Shown: positions 1 to 6,092, counted from the first letter of the stretch. The stretch is DNA of 6,092 nt from Betaproteobacteria bacterium RBG_16_58_11 (GCA_001770235.1 MEQN01000072.1:14042-20133); one strand, 5' to 3'. Numbers and translations are program-made. Notes: generated from the sequence alone by a model not told the origin.

Positions 1-1012
1 CGACTTCATCGCCCAACTGCACGACTTTGGCCGGATGCACGTTTTTGTTGGTCCAATCCATTTCGGATACATGCACCAAGCCTTCGATGCCGGCTTCGAT
101 TTCGACGAATGCGCCGTAATCGGTCAGGTTGGTGACTTTGCCGAACAGGCGCGTGCCTTGCGGGTAGCGGCGCGCGATATTGACCCACGGATCGTCACCC
201 AACTGCTTCATACCGAGGGAGACGCGGTTCTTTTCTTGATCGAACTTGAGGATCTTCGCTTCCACTTCATCGCCCACCGTCAGCACTTCGGACGGATGCT
301 TGACGCGGCGCCAGGCCAGATCGGTGATGTGCAGCAAACCATCGATGCCGCCCAGATCCACGAATGCGCCGTAATCGGTGATGTTTTTGACGATGCCTTT
401 GACGATCGAACCCTCTTTCAGGTTCTCCATCAGGGCTTGACGCTCGGCGCCTTGGGTCGCTTCCAGCACGGCCTTGCGCGACACCACGACGTTGTTGCGC
501 TTCTTGTCGAGCTTGATGACTTTGAATTCGAGTTCTTTATTTTCATACGGCGTGGTGTCCTTGACCGGGCGCGTATCCACCAGCGAGCCGGGGAGGAAGG
601 CGCGAATGCCGTTCACCATCACCGTGAGGCCGCCCTTGACGCGACCGCTCACCATGCCGGAGACGATGGCATTGGTTTCCATCGCATGTTCCAGATCGTT
701 CCAGGCAGCGAGGCGCTTGGCTTTTTCACGCGAGAGCTTGGTGTTGCCATAACCATCTTCCAATTGCTCAATCGCCACGGTGACGAAATCACCGACTTTC
801 ACCTCGAGCTCGCCGCGATCATTGCGGAATTCCGCTGCGGCAATCACGCTCTCGGACTTGAGGCCTGCATTCACAACCACTTCGCCGCCATCAACGGAGA
901 TGACTTCGGCGGTAATCAATTCGCCCGCGCGCATCTCTTGGCGCAATAGGCTTTCTTCAAACAGGGCAGCGAAATTTTCGTTGCCGGAAGTTACGGGGTT
1001 AGCTGCAATCAT
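1..1012 (-). CDS. rpsA: 30S ribosomal protein S1, N-terminal 337 codons (cut by window edge)
   Basis: S1 binds mRNA on the 30S subunit and is needed to start translation of structured or weakly Shine-Dalgarno-dependent messages. The frame runs from an ATG at 1012 leftwards off the window with no stop, giving 337 of an expected roughly 560 residues. Visible S1/OB-fold repeats lie at about residues 30-95, 115-180, 200-270 and 287 to the edge. Hallmarks are [10 protein letters not shown] (48-57), LSREKAKR (93-100), [17 protein letters not shown] (134-150), [20 protein letters not shown] (212-231), RVKHPSE (236-242) and [12 protein letters not shown] (313-324), all very close to E. coli S1 as I remember it. 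The first repeats are the ribosome-docking ones and the later ones bind RNA. The N-terminus is about nine residues longer than E. coli's before the shared FAxLFEESL segment. No better start is visible, although no clear Shine-Dalgarno sequence precedes this ATG, which is common for rpsA. It lies 151 nt downstream of aroA-cmk, the usual cmk-rpsA order. Confidence 0.97.
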   Translation of the reverse strand, partial: MIAANPVTSGNENFAALFEESLLRQEMRAGELITAEVISVDGGEVVVNAGLKSESVIAAAEFRNDRGELEVKVGDFVTVAIEQLEDGYGNTKLSREKAKRLAAWNDLEHAMETNAIVSGMVSGRVKGGLTVMVNGIRAFLPGSLVDTRPVKDTTPYENKELEFKVIKLDKKRNNVVVSRKAVLEATQGAERQALMENLKEGSIVKGIVKNITDYGAFVDLGGIDGLLHITDLAWRRVKHPSEVLTVGDEVEAKILKFDQEKNRVSLGMKQLGDDPWVNIARRYPQGTRLFGKVTNLTDYGAFVEIEAGIEGLVHVSEMDWTNKNVHPAKVVQLGDEV

Positions 1013-1031
1013 GGGATTTACTCTATGTTTC

Positions 1032-1045
1032 CCGTCCGGAGACGG
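1032..1045 (-). other. Leader hairpin with UCCG tetraloop upstream of rpsA
   Basis: The transcribed strand reads CCGTC-TCCG-GACGG. This is a 5-bp stem closed by a C(UCCG)G loop, which belongs to the unusually stable UNCG tetraloop class. It ends 19 nt before the rpsA ATG, where it can influence ribosome loading. The pairing is visible directly; a regulatory role by analogy with other folded rpsA leaders is inferred. Confidence 0.45.
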
Positions 1046-1130
1046 CGTTAGTTCATCAACATCAACAGCCGGATGGATAAGCGCTCTGGGTTTTGATCGG
1101 CGGTCGCCTGCACCCTTTGCTGCTTGTTCT

Positions 1131-1149
1131 CGCTACTTTCTAAGTAACG
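1131..1149 (-). other. Small hairpin early in the cmk-rpsA spacer
   Basis: On the transcribed strand the sequence CGTTACTT, loop AGA, AAGTAGCG can form an 8-bp stem that includes one G-U pair. It starts about 15 nt after the cmk stop codon. No run of T follows it on the sense strand (the next bases are AGAACAAG), so it is not an intrinsic terminator. It could mark the 3' end of a processed aroA-cmk message or be part of the rpsA leader fold. Confidence 0.4.
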
Positions 1150-1163
1150 CCGACTGGTGACAC

Positions 1164-3149
1164 CTATTTGCGGCGCTGGCCGTGGAACTGTTTCAGCACC
1201 GCCGCCACCGCTTGTTCGATGGTGAGGCCGCTGGTGTCCAACAAACTGGCGTCCGCTTTCTGCTGCAGGGGGGCGACACTTCGATTACTGTCGCGCTCGT
1301 CGCGCGCCTGAATGTCCTGCAAAAGATTTGGGATATTAGCAGACAAGCCTTTTTCGATCAACTGTTTATAGCGTCTGTCGGCCCGCACTTCGGCGCTCGC
1401 CGTGAGGAAAACTTTGGTGCCGGCATCGGGGAATACCACCGATCCCATATCACGCCCATCCGCCACCAAACCGGGGGCCTGGCGAAAGGCGCGCTGCCGT
1501 TCCAGCAAGGCGGCTCGCACCTGTGGCAAGGCCGCCACACGGGACGCACCATTGCCGATGTCCTCGGCCCGGATTAAATCGGTAACATTTTCATTTTTAA
1601 GGTAAATATTCCCGCCTTCGAAGCGCACATCGAGGCTGGCGGCAAGCCGGGCCAGGCGCGCCTCGTCGTCGAATGCGATGGCGGCTTTAAGCGCCGCCAA
1701 GGCCACTAGCCGGTACAGCGCCCCGCTATCCAGATAGTGAAACCCGAGCGTTTCGGCTACCCGCTGCGCCACCGTGCCCTTACCGGAAGCCGACGGGCCG
1801 TCGATGGCGATCACTGGAGCGAGTGAGCGGTCAGCAGTGAGCGGTAAGCGGTCACTTGGCTGCACCAAGCGTTGAAAGACCTCGAAATATTCTGGGAAGG
1901 TCTTGGCCACGCACTTGGGATCATTGATGCGCACCGGCACGCCGCCCAGTGCAACCAAGGAAAAGCACATCGCCATGCGGTGGTCGTCATAGGTATCGAT
2001 CACGGCGTGAGGGGTAAGGGATGAAGGATGAGGAGGCGTGATGCGGATGAAATCCGGCCCTTCCTCCACGGTTGCGCCCACTTTGCGTAGCTCGGTAGCC
2101 ATCGCGGCGATGCGGTCGGTTTCCTTGACGCGCCAACTGCCAATATTGCGCAGGGTGCTTGTGCCGTCGGCAAACAAGGCAGCAATAGCGATGGTCATGG
2201 CCGCGTCGGGGATATGGTTCAAATCGGCGTCGATGGCTTTCAGCCGCCCGCTACCGGAGGCTTCGATCCAATGCTCGCCCAGGGTGAGGGTGGCGCCCAT
2301 CTGTTGCAGCACTTCCGCGAAACGCACATCGCCCTGAATGCTGGTCTTGCCCACGCCCTCTACGCGCACCGGCCCGCCGCCAATGGCGCCGGCAGCGAGA
2401 AAATACGATGCGCTGGAGGCATCGCCTTCGACCTGGATCACGCCGGGGCTGGTATAGCGTTGCCCGCCGCGCACGATAAATTCTTGCCAGCCGCGGCGTT
2501 CGACCGTCACCCCGAAGCGCGCCATGAGATTCAGCGTGATTTCGATATACGGCTTGGAAATCAACTCGCCCACCACTTCCACCGTGGTGTCGGCCTGCGT
2601 CAGCGGCAGCGCCATCAACAGCGCGGTCAAAAACTGGCTCGACACATTGCCTTTGATGCTGACGCGGCCACCGGCGCGGATCGTGGCGGGCTTAATCTCC
2701 AAGGGCGGAAAGCCGGGGTTGCTCAGATAAGTGATATCCGCGCCGAGTAGCAGTAAGGCATCCACCAAGTCGCCGATCGGCCGCTCATGCATGCGCGGCA
2801 CGCCGGAGAGGGTGTAGTGCCCATTGGACAGCGCCAGCGCGGCGGTGAGCGGACGGAAGGCGGTGCCCGCATTGCCCAGAAACAAATCTGCGTCCTTCAC
2901 CGGAAACACGCCACCGATGCCATGCACGGTGTAATCGCGGCTATCGCCGTGCTGTTGAAAGCTGACCCCGAGCGCCTGCAACGCCGCCAGCATGTGCTGC
3001 GTATCATCGGAAGCGAGCAGGCCTTTTACTTCGGTCGCGCCGCTGGCGAGCGCCGCCAACAGCAAGGTGCGGTTGGAAATGCTTTTCGAGCCGGGCAATA
3101 CCACCGTGCCGGCCATGCGAGAGATGGGTTGAAGGGCGATGAATTCCAT
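1164..3149 (-). CDS. aroA-cmk: Bifunctional EPSP synthase / cytidylate kinase fusion (661 aa)
   Basis: The AroA part (about residues 1-430) transfers enolpyruvate from PEP to shikimate-3-phosphate. The Cmk part (about 446-661) phosphorylates CMP/dCMP with ATP. Both are cytosolic. AroA shows PGSKSISNR (19-27, Lys22), [13 protein letters not shown] (89-101), [10 protein letters not shown] (241-250), IPDAAMT (Asp315), WRVKETDR (Glu343) and YDDHRMAM (387-394). The NAGT glycine and the following proline are kept, as in class I glyphosate-sensitive enzymes. Cmk shows the P-loop GPSASGKGT (451-459), LDSGALYR (473-480), [14 protein letters not shown] (563-576) and [13 protein letters not shown] (616-628). 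Each half is full length compared with stand-alone proteins. They join in frame through residues 431-445 without a stop or a plausible ribosome-binding site for Cmk. AroA-Cmk fusions are known in some betaproteobacteria. The start aligns with E. coli AroA's start, but no Shine-Dalgarno sequence precedes it because a hairpin repeat abuts the ATG. Two 7-bp repeat arrays lie inside the gene. Confidence 0.96.
   Translation of the reverse strand: MEFIALQPISRMAGTVVLPGSKSISNRTLLLAALASGATEVKGLLASDDTQHMLAALQALGVSFQQHGDSRDYTVHGIGGVFPVKDADLFLGNAGTAFRPLTAALALSNGHYTLSGVPRMHERPIGDLVDALLLLGADITYLSNPGFPPLEIKPATIRAGGRVSIKGNVSSQFLTALLMALPLTQADTTVEVVGELISKPYIEITLNLMARFGVTVERRGWQEFIVRGGQRYTSPGVIQVEGDASSASYFLAAGAIGGGPVRVEGVGKTSIQGDVRFAEVLQQMGATLTLGEHWIEASGSGRLKAIDADLNHIPDAAMTIAIAALFADGTSTLRNIGSWRVKETDRIAAMATELRKVGATVEEGPDFIRITPPHPSSLTPHAVIDTYDDHRMAMCFSLVALGGVPVRINDPKCVAKTFPEYFEVFQRLVQPSDRLPLTADRSLAPVIAIDGPSASGKGTVAQRVAETLGFHYLDSGALYRLVALAALKAAIAFDDEARLARLAASLDVRFEGGNIYLKNENVTDLIRAEDIGNGASRVAALPQVRAALLERQRAFRQAPGLVADGRDMGSVVFPDAGTKVFLTASAEVRADRRYKQLIEKGLSANIPNLLQDIQARDERDSNRSVAPLQQKADASLLDTSGLTIEQAVAAVLKQFHGQRRK
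1821..1855. repeat. Five-unit 7-bp array at the AroA/Cmk junction
   Basis: On the plus strand, five consecutive 7-mers read GAGTGAG, CGGTCAG, CAGTGAG, CGGTAAG and CGGTCAC, sharing the pattern SRGTNAS. The 10-mer AGTGAGCGGT occurs exactly twice, at 1822 and 1836. In the gene (minus strand) the array encodes residues 432-443, [12 protein letters not shown], which is almost the whole linker between the two enzyme domains. The flanking sequence returns at once to conserved domain codons. Confidence 0.7.
2005..2032. repeat. Four-unit 7-bp array inside the AroA domain
   Basis: On the plus strand, four consecutive 7-mers read GCGTGAG, GGGTAAG, GGATGAA and GGATGAG. The pattern resembles the array at 1821-1855. 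It encodes residues 373-382, a proline/serine-rich stretch between the ITPP strand and the active-site YDDHR motif. Compared with E. coli AroA as I recall it, the segment from ITPP to DHR is about three residues longer here, and the array falls in that segment. Confidence 0.55.
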
Positions 3150-3155
3150 ATTTTT

Positions 3156-3238
3156 ACCACGGAGTACACAGAGGGCACGGAGTAAACCCCAAAGACACTC
3201 AAATGTTTTTACTCCGTGTCCTCCGCGTACTCCGTGGT
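3156..3238. repeat. Inverted repeat filling the tyrA-aroA spacer
   Basis: Two 31-bp arms (3156-3186 and 3208-3238) are inverted copies matching at 28 of 31 positions, separated by a 21-nt loop. Each arm consists of three 9-bp units. The left arm reads CACGGAGTA, CACAGAGGG, CACGGAGTA; the right arm, read in complement, gives CACGGAGTA, CGCGGAGGA, CACGGAGTA. In the operon transcript two of the three differences become G-U pairs and one is A-C, so the stem stays strong. The last A of the tyrA stop codon is the first base of the hairpin, and the aroA ATG starts after only six further bases (AAAAAT). No T-run follows on either strand, so it is unlikely to be an intrinsic terminator. Similar CCACGGAG-rich repeats are dispersed in many bacterial genomes. 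Confidence 0.9.
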
Positions 3239-4098
3239 TAAAGGTTTTTCAGAAGCGTCTGCCGCGCATCCCGCGCATGCTCGAATAACTTCGCCAGCGC
3301 CGCGCCATCGCCGGCTTCGATCAATTGCTTGATCCGCGCCAACTCGACTTCATAACCGGCGAGTTGCTGCAACAGCGCGCCGCGATTGGCGAGGCAAATA
3401 TCGCGCCACATTTCCGGGCTGCTGCCGGCGATGCGGGTGAAATCGCGAAAACCGCTGGCGGCAAAGCCGAACAAAGCTTCGGCATTCGGCTGTGCGGCGA
3501 TATAGTCGACCAAGCCAAACGCCAACAGATGCGGTAAATGGCTCACCGCGGCAAACACCTCATCATGCAGCGCCGGTGTCATCTCCGACACCTTTGCGCC
3601 GCAAGCTTGCCACAGCTTGGCGATCAATTCGCGGGCAGCGGGATGGGTTTCGGGCAAGGGCGTCAACACCACATTGCGCTCGCGAAACAAATTGGCATCG
3701 GCCGCTTTCACGCCGCTGCGCTCCGCCCCGGCGATAGGATGTCCCGGCACGAATTGCGCAAAATGATGTACCAAATTCGCACGCGCCAGCGTCACCACAT
3801 CCTGCTTGGTGCTGCCCACATCAGTCACGATCGTATGCGGCGCCAGATGCTTTGCTATCGCCGCCATCATCGGCCCCATTTGCCCCACCGGCACCGCCAA
3901 CAGCACCACATCGGCGTCCTGCACGGCTTGCGCCGGCTCGGCATAACGATCGATCACATACATACCCAGCGCGGCGCTTAAATTCTCGGCGTTGCGCCCC
4001 ACCCCCACCACCTCGCGCACCAGCCCCGCCTGGCGCAAAGCCAGCGCGAAGGAACCGCCGATGAGGCCAACACCGATGATGACGAGTTTGTTGATCAT
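3238..4098 (-). CDS. tyrA: Prephenate/arogenate dehydrogenase, TyrA family
   Basis: TyrA oxidatively decarboxylates prephenate to 4-hydroxyphenylpyruvate, or arogenate to tyrosine, using NAD(P)+. The 286-residue protein is a single-function TyrA: it has no chorismate mutase domain in front and no ACT domain behind. It starts with a Rossmann nucleotide-binding motif, GVGLIGG (9-15). The second strand ends in VGVGRN with no acidic residue where NAD enzymes usually have one, which hints at NADP use or relaxed cofactor choice (inference). Likely catalytic positions, by comparison with the Aquifex enzyme, are Ser96 in DVGSTK, His120 in PGHPIAG, a His in SHLPH (186-190) and Arg218/Arg222 in GFRDFTRIA. 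The ATG at 4098 puts the Rossmann strand at the very N-terminus as usual. Only a weak GGG lies upstream. The gene sits between aroF and aroA-cmk and is bracketed by two hairpin repeats of the same family; its stop codon overlaps one by a base. Whether it prefers prephenate or arogenate cannot be read from the sequence. Confidence 0.94.
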   Translation of the reverse strand: MINKLVIIGVGLIGGSFALALRQAGLVREVVGVGRNAENLSAALGMYVIDRYAEPAQAVQDADVVLLAVPVGQMGPMMAAIAKHLAPHTIVTDVGSTKQDVVTLARANLVHHFAQFVPGHPIAGAERSGVKAADANLFRERNVVLTPLPETHPAARELIAKLWQACGAKVSEMTPALHDEVFAAVSHLPHLLAFGLVDYIAAQPNAEALFGFAASGFRDFTRIAGSSPEMWRDICLANRGALLQQLAGYEVELARIKQLIEAGDGAALAKLFEHARDARQTLLKNL

Positions 4099-4110
4099 AG
4101 AGACCCATTA

Positions 4111-4188
4111 ACCACGGGGATCACGGGGGACACGGGGAAACCAAATTTCGATTTTGGGTTTCCCCGTGTCCCCCGTGATCCCCGTGGT
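4111..4188. repeat. Perfect 32-bp inverted repeat filling the aroF-tyrA spacer
   Basis: Arms 4111-4142 and 4157-4188 are exact inverted copies of 32 bp around a 14-nt centre. The centre can pair further (AAAT-TTCG-ATTT on the plus strand). Each arm carries three 9-bp units, CACGGGGAT, CACGGGGGA, CACGGGGAA, following ACs at the outer end. This is a G-rich sister of the repeat at 3156-3238. It begins 7 nt after the aroF stop codon and ends 12 nt before the tyrA ATG. No T-tract follows the stem in the operon direction, so it is not a standard terminator. It should form a very stable hairpin in mRNA and could affect processing, stability or tyrA translation. Confidence 0.92.
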
Positions 4189-4195
4189 CCAAAAA

Positions 4196-5212
4196 TTAAA
4201 TACTCCGCCCGATCACTTGCGCAATCCCGCCCAGCTCGCCCATGAGTTGCTTCAACTCCTCCGGGTTCAGCGCTTGGTCCGCGTCGCACCAGGCTTCGCA
4301 CGGTTTGGGGTGCATCTCCACCAGCAAGCCGTCGGCGCCGGCGGCGATCGCCGCGCGCGACAGCGCCGGCACCATCCACGCTTTGCCGCCGGCATGCGAA
4401 GGATCAACGATCACCGGCAAGTGGGTTTCCTTTTTCAGCACCGGAATCGCGGTCACATCCAGCACATTGCGGTAGTAGGTCTCATAGGTGCGAATACCGC
4501 GCTCGCAGAAGATGATGTTGTGGTTGCCGCCGGCCGCGATGTATTCCGCCGCCATCAGCCACTCGGAGATCGTTGCCGACATGCCGCGCTTGAGAATCAC
4601 CGGCGTACTGATCTTGCCGACTTCTTTCAGCAAATCGAAATTCTGCATATTGCGCGTGCCGATTTGAATCACATCCACGTTATATTCAAGGAAGGTGTCG
4701 AGCATGCGCACGTCCATCAACTCGGTCACGATGGGCAGGCCCTGCTGATCGGCCGCTTTGCGGAAAATGTCCAGCCCTTCCACGCCCTTGCCCTGAAACG
4801 CATAGGGGCTGGTACGCGGCTTGAATGCGCCGCCGCGCATCAAGCGGCAGCCGGCCGCTTTGACGAATTTGGCCGACTGCTCCATTTGCGCTTGCGTTTC
4901 CACCGAGCAGGGGCCGCCGATGATCTGAATTTGCTTGCCGCCCAAGGGCACGCCCTTGATGTCGATGACGGTATTTTCCTTATGCCACTCGCGCGCCACG
5001 ATCTTGTAGGGCTTGACGATGTGCATGGAATTTTCTACGCCGGGCAGCGCATCGATCATTTCCTGATCCAGCTTGCGCTCGTCGCCGATGGCGCCGATCA
5101 CAGTGCGCTCGGTGCCGCGCGAGACATTGGCGTCGAGACCGAATTCCTTGATCTTTTTGACAACGCCCTCGATTTGCGCATCCGATGCGCCATTTTCCAT
5201 CACGATAATCAT
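4196..5212 (-). CDS. aroF: DAHP synthase, type I-beta with N-terminal ferredoxin-like domain
   Basis: The enzyme condenses PEP and erythrose-4-phosphate to DAHP, the entry step of the shikimate pathway, in the cytosol. At 338 residues it matches the Thermotoga maritima I-beta enzyme in length and layout. A small ferredoxin-like domain (about 1-70) precedes the TIM barrel (about 85-338). Barrel motifs are GGPCSVET (99-106), RGGAFKPRTSPYAFQGKG (126-143), QIGTRNMQN (183-191), VILKRGM (205-211), FCERGIRTYE (235-244), VDPSHAGG (269-276) and VEMHPKPCEAWCDADQAL (298-315). Cys102, His273, Glu299 and Asp310 match the four metal ligands. In T. maritima the N-terminal domain mediates feedback inhibition by tyrosine/phenylalanine; the same is plausible here. 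The start at 5212 is supported by an AAGGA box 6 nt upstream. The gene follows the hisC stop by 13 nt, implying co-transcription. The symbol aroF is used in the generic sense; this is not an orthologue of E. coli AroF (type I-alpha). Confidence 0.96.
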   Translation of the reverse strand: MIIVMENGASDAQIEGVVKKIKEFGLDANVSRGTERTVIGAIGDERKLDQEMIDALPGVENSMHIVKPYKIVAREWHKENTVIDIKGVPLGGKQIQIIGGPCSVETQAQMEQSAKFVKAAGCRLMRGGAFKPRTSPYAFQGKGVEGLDIFRKAADQQGLPIVTELMDVRMLDTFLEYNVDVIQIGTRNMQNFDLLKEVGKISTPVILKRGMSATISEWLMAAEYIAAGGNHNIIFCERGIRTYETYYRNVLDVTAIPVLKKETHLPVIVDPSHAGGKAWMVPALSRAAIAAGADGLLVEMHPKPCEAWCDADQALNPEELKQLMGELGGIAQVIGRSI

Positions 5213-5218
5213 ATTTTG

Positions 5219-5223
5219 TCCTT
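5219..5223 (-). promoter_or_regulatory. Ribosome-binding site of aroF
   Basis: The transcribed strand has AAGGA followed by six bases (CAAAAT) and the aroF ATG. It lies between the hisC stop and aroF and is the only strong Shine-Dalgarno sequence seen before any gene start in the window. Confidence 0.8.
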
Positions 5224-5225
5224 AG

Positions 5226-6092
5226 CTATTCCTGCATCGCGTCGGTTAACGCGCTTAAAAATTTCTGGTTTTCCGCTTCCAGGCCGATGCTGACGCGCAA
5301 ATATTCCGGCATGCCGTAATTCGCCACGGGCCGCACGATGATGCCGCGCTTCAGCAAGCGTTGATACATCGCGGTCGCGTTGCCGATGCGGAAGCTCAAA
5401 AAATTCCCGAACGAGGGAATGTAATCCAAATTCAACTTGTTCAATCCAGCGGTGATTTGCCGCATCCCCGCCGCATTCAATGCGATGCAGTTCTGCAAAT
5501 GCGCCACATCGCCCAGCGCCGCGATCGCCGCCGCTTGCGCCACACTGCTCACATTAAACGGCTGGCGTACGCGGTTCAGCATCGCCGCCACCTCCAGATG
5601 CGCCAACGCAAACCCCACGCGCAGGCCGGCCAAGCCATACGCCTTGGAAAAGGTGCGCGCGATCAGCAGATTCGGAAAGCGCTTTAGCCAACTCACGCTG
5701 TCTGCTGCCACTTCCGGCGCCAAGTATTCATAATAGGCTTCGTCCAGCACGATCAGCACTTCGCGCGGCACTTGCTCGATGAAACCCAGCAGCACATCGG
5801 GTGCGAGCAAGGTGCCCGTCGGGTTATTGGGATTGGCGATGAAAACCAAACGCGTCGTATCCTCGATCGCTTCCAACATCGCCTTCGGGTCATTGCCGAA
5901 ATCCCGGGCGGGCACTTCGATGCCGCGCGCGCCCACCGCTTGCACCACCAAAGGATATACGGCAAACGCATGTTGCGAATACACGGCGGAAAGCCCAGGC
6001 GACAGAAAAGCCCGCGCCGCGAATTCCAGCACGTCGTTCGAGCCATTGCCGAGCACGACCTGCTCCGGCAAAACACCATATTTATTAGCGAG
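5226..6092 (-). CDS. hisC: Histidinol-phosphate/aromatic aminotransferase, HisC family (N-terminus cut off)
   Basis: This is a PLP-dependent fold-type I aminotransferase of the histidinol-phosphate family. The frame is open to the right edge and enters the window as LANKYGVLPEQVVLGNGSND, so 288 residues are present and about 70-80 N-terminal residues are missing. An internal TTG at 6071 is not the real start. PLP-site motifs are GNGSND near the edge, NPNNPTGT, LDEAYYEY and RTFSKAYGLAGLRVGF, in which the lysine encoded at 5643-5645 should form the Schiff base. RQPFNVSS and the C-terminal LRVSIG are also present. Members of this subfamily within aromatic operons often act on phenylpyruvate and 4-hydroxyphenylpyruvate (or prephenate) as well as, or instead of, histidinol phosphate. 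The neighbours aroF, tyrA and aroA favour an aromatic role. The stop codon is 13 nt before aroF. Whether it also serves histidine synthesis depends on whether another hisC exists in the genome. Confidence 0.94.
   Translation of the reverse strand, partial: LANKYGVLPEQVVLGNGSNDVLEFAARAFLSPGLSAVYSQHAFAVYPLVVQAVGARGIEVPARDFGNDPKAMLEAIEDTTRLVFIANPNNPTGTLLAPDVLLGFIEQVPREVLIVLDEAYYEYLAPEVAADSVSWLKRFPNLLIARTFSKAYGLAGLRVGFALAHLEVAAMLNRVRQPFNVSSVAQAAAIAALGDVAHLQNCIALNAAGMRQITAGLNKLNLDYIPSFGNFLSFRIGNATAMYQRLLKRGIIVRPVANYGMPEYLRVSIGLEAENQKFLSALTDAMQE

Larger units (their letters stand above)
1013..1163 (-). promoter_or_regulatory. rpsA leader / cmk-rpsA spacer
   Basis: This 151-nt spacer separates the cmk stop from the rpsA ATG. 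I found no convincing sigma-70 promoter pair in it, and no purine-rich Shine-Dalgarno core at the usual distance from the ATG (the sequence just upstream reads ATAGAGTAAATCCC). It contains two small hairpins, listed separately. In gammaproteobacteria the rpsA leader is folded, lacks a strong Shine-Dalgarno sequence and is the target of S1 autoregulation. By analogy this stretch may do the same here, but that is inference. Promoters for rpsA may also lie inside cmk, as known in E. coli. Confidence 0.4.

Noticed and set aside
35..949. 304-codon plus-strand open frame
   Set aside because: It lies entirely antisense to conserved rpsA; its composition is what the reverse complement of S1 codons gives, and no recognisable domain or ribosome-binding site supports it.
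1048..1062. Tiny upstream frame before rpsA (MLMN then stop)
   Set aside because: Only four codons with no ribosome-binding site; chance occurrence is likely.
1812..1814. GTG at AroA-Cmk residue 446 as a separate start for Cmk
   Set aside because: The frame continues without a stop from AroA, and no Shine-Dalgarno sequence precedes the GTG (upstream bases are the 7-bp array). A fusion is the simpler reading, though low-level internal initiation cannot be excluded.
2214..2750. 178-codon plus-strand open frame
   Set aside because: Shadow of the AroA domain on the other strand; His/Arg/Ala-rich, with no domain signal.
3156..3238. Inverted repeats (this one and 4111-4188) as intrinsic terminators
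   Set aside because: Neither stem is followed by a T-rich tract in the operon direction, and essential operon genes lie immediately downstream.
3156..4188. Composite transposon carrying tyrA
   Set aside because: The flanking palindromes contain no transposase, no target-site duplication is evident, and tyrA is in its usual operon position with ordinary composition.
3821..4379. Two overlapping minus-strand frames near the tyrA start, one beginning at an ATG at 4108
   Set aside because: They are out of frame with tyrA and aroF and give low-complexity Arg/Gly-rich translations. The in-frame ATG at 4098 gives a clean Rossmann start.
4154..5293. 379-codon plus-strand open frame
   Set aside because: It is antisense to aroF, starts inside the inverted repeat and shows no family motifs. 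The minus-strand frame has all DAHP synthase motifs.
6069..6071. TTG as the start of the HisC-family gene
   Set aside because: The frame stays open to the window edge and the upstream residues LANKYGV fit the family, so the gene is truncated by the window and does not start here.

Overview
This window is a slice of a bacterial aromatic-amino-acid operon. Every gene is on the minus strand, so transcription runs from the high-numbered end to the low-numbered end. In transcription order it holds: the 3' part of an aminotransferase of the HisC family (cut by the right edge), a type I-beta DAHP synthase (aroF), a TyrA-family prephenate/arogenate dehydrogenase, a single 661-residue polypeptide joining EPSP synthase (AroA) to cytidylate kinase (Cmk), and the first 337 codons of ribosomal protein S1 (rpsA, cut by the left edge). 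Coding density is high. The order hisC-aroF-tyrA-aroA-cmk-rpsA, the moderately high G+C content and the close match of the S1, AroA and Cmk proteins to their proteobacterial counterparts point to a proteobacterium, most likely a betaproteobacterium. Nothing in the window fixes the genus.

The genes fit together as a pathway. AroF makes the first committed shikimate-pathway intermediate. AroA makes EPSP, two steps before the end product chorismate. TyrA and the HisC-type aminotransferase carry out the terminal steps to tyrosine (and probably phenylalanine). Cmk and S1 are the usual housekeeping pair found downstream of aroA. hisC and aroF are only 13 nt apart, and aroF has a clear ribosome-binding site.

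The unusual part is repetitive DNA woven into an otherwise ordinary operon. The aroF-tyrA and tyrA-aroA spacers (97 and 88 nt) are each almost completely filled by a large inverted repeat. Both belong to one family: each arm is built from three 9-bp units of the form CACGGRGNN. tyrA is therefore bracketed by two related hairpins, its stop codon touches one of them, and the aroA start codon lies six bases beyond that same hairpin. Inside the aroA-cmk reading frame there are also two short arrays of 7-bp units with a related consensus. One lies exactly at the AroA/Cmk junction and encodes the interdomain linker. The other encodes a proline-rich loop just before the AroA YDDHR motif.

The spacer before rpsA (151 nt) has no convincing promoter or Shine-Dalgarno sequence but contains two small hairpins, one closed by a UNCG-type tetraloop, in the region where S1 autoregulation would be expected. 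I see no RNA genes, CRISPR arrays, insertion sequences, phage genes or defence genes. All long plus-strand open frames are antisense shadows of the conserved genes. I do not see a novel multi-gene system here; the points worth following are the repeats and what they did to the fusion gene and the spacers.
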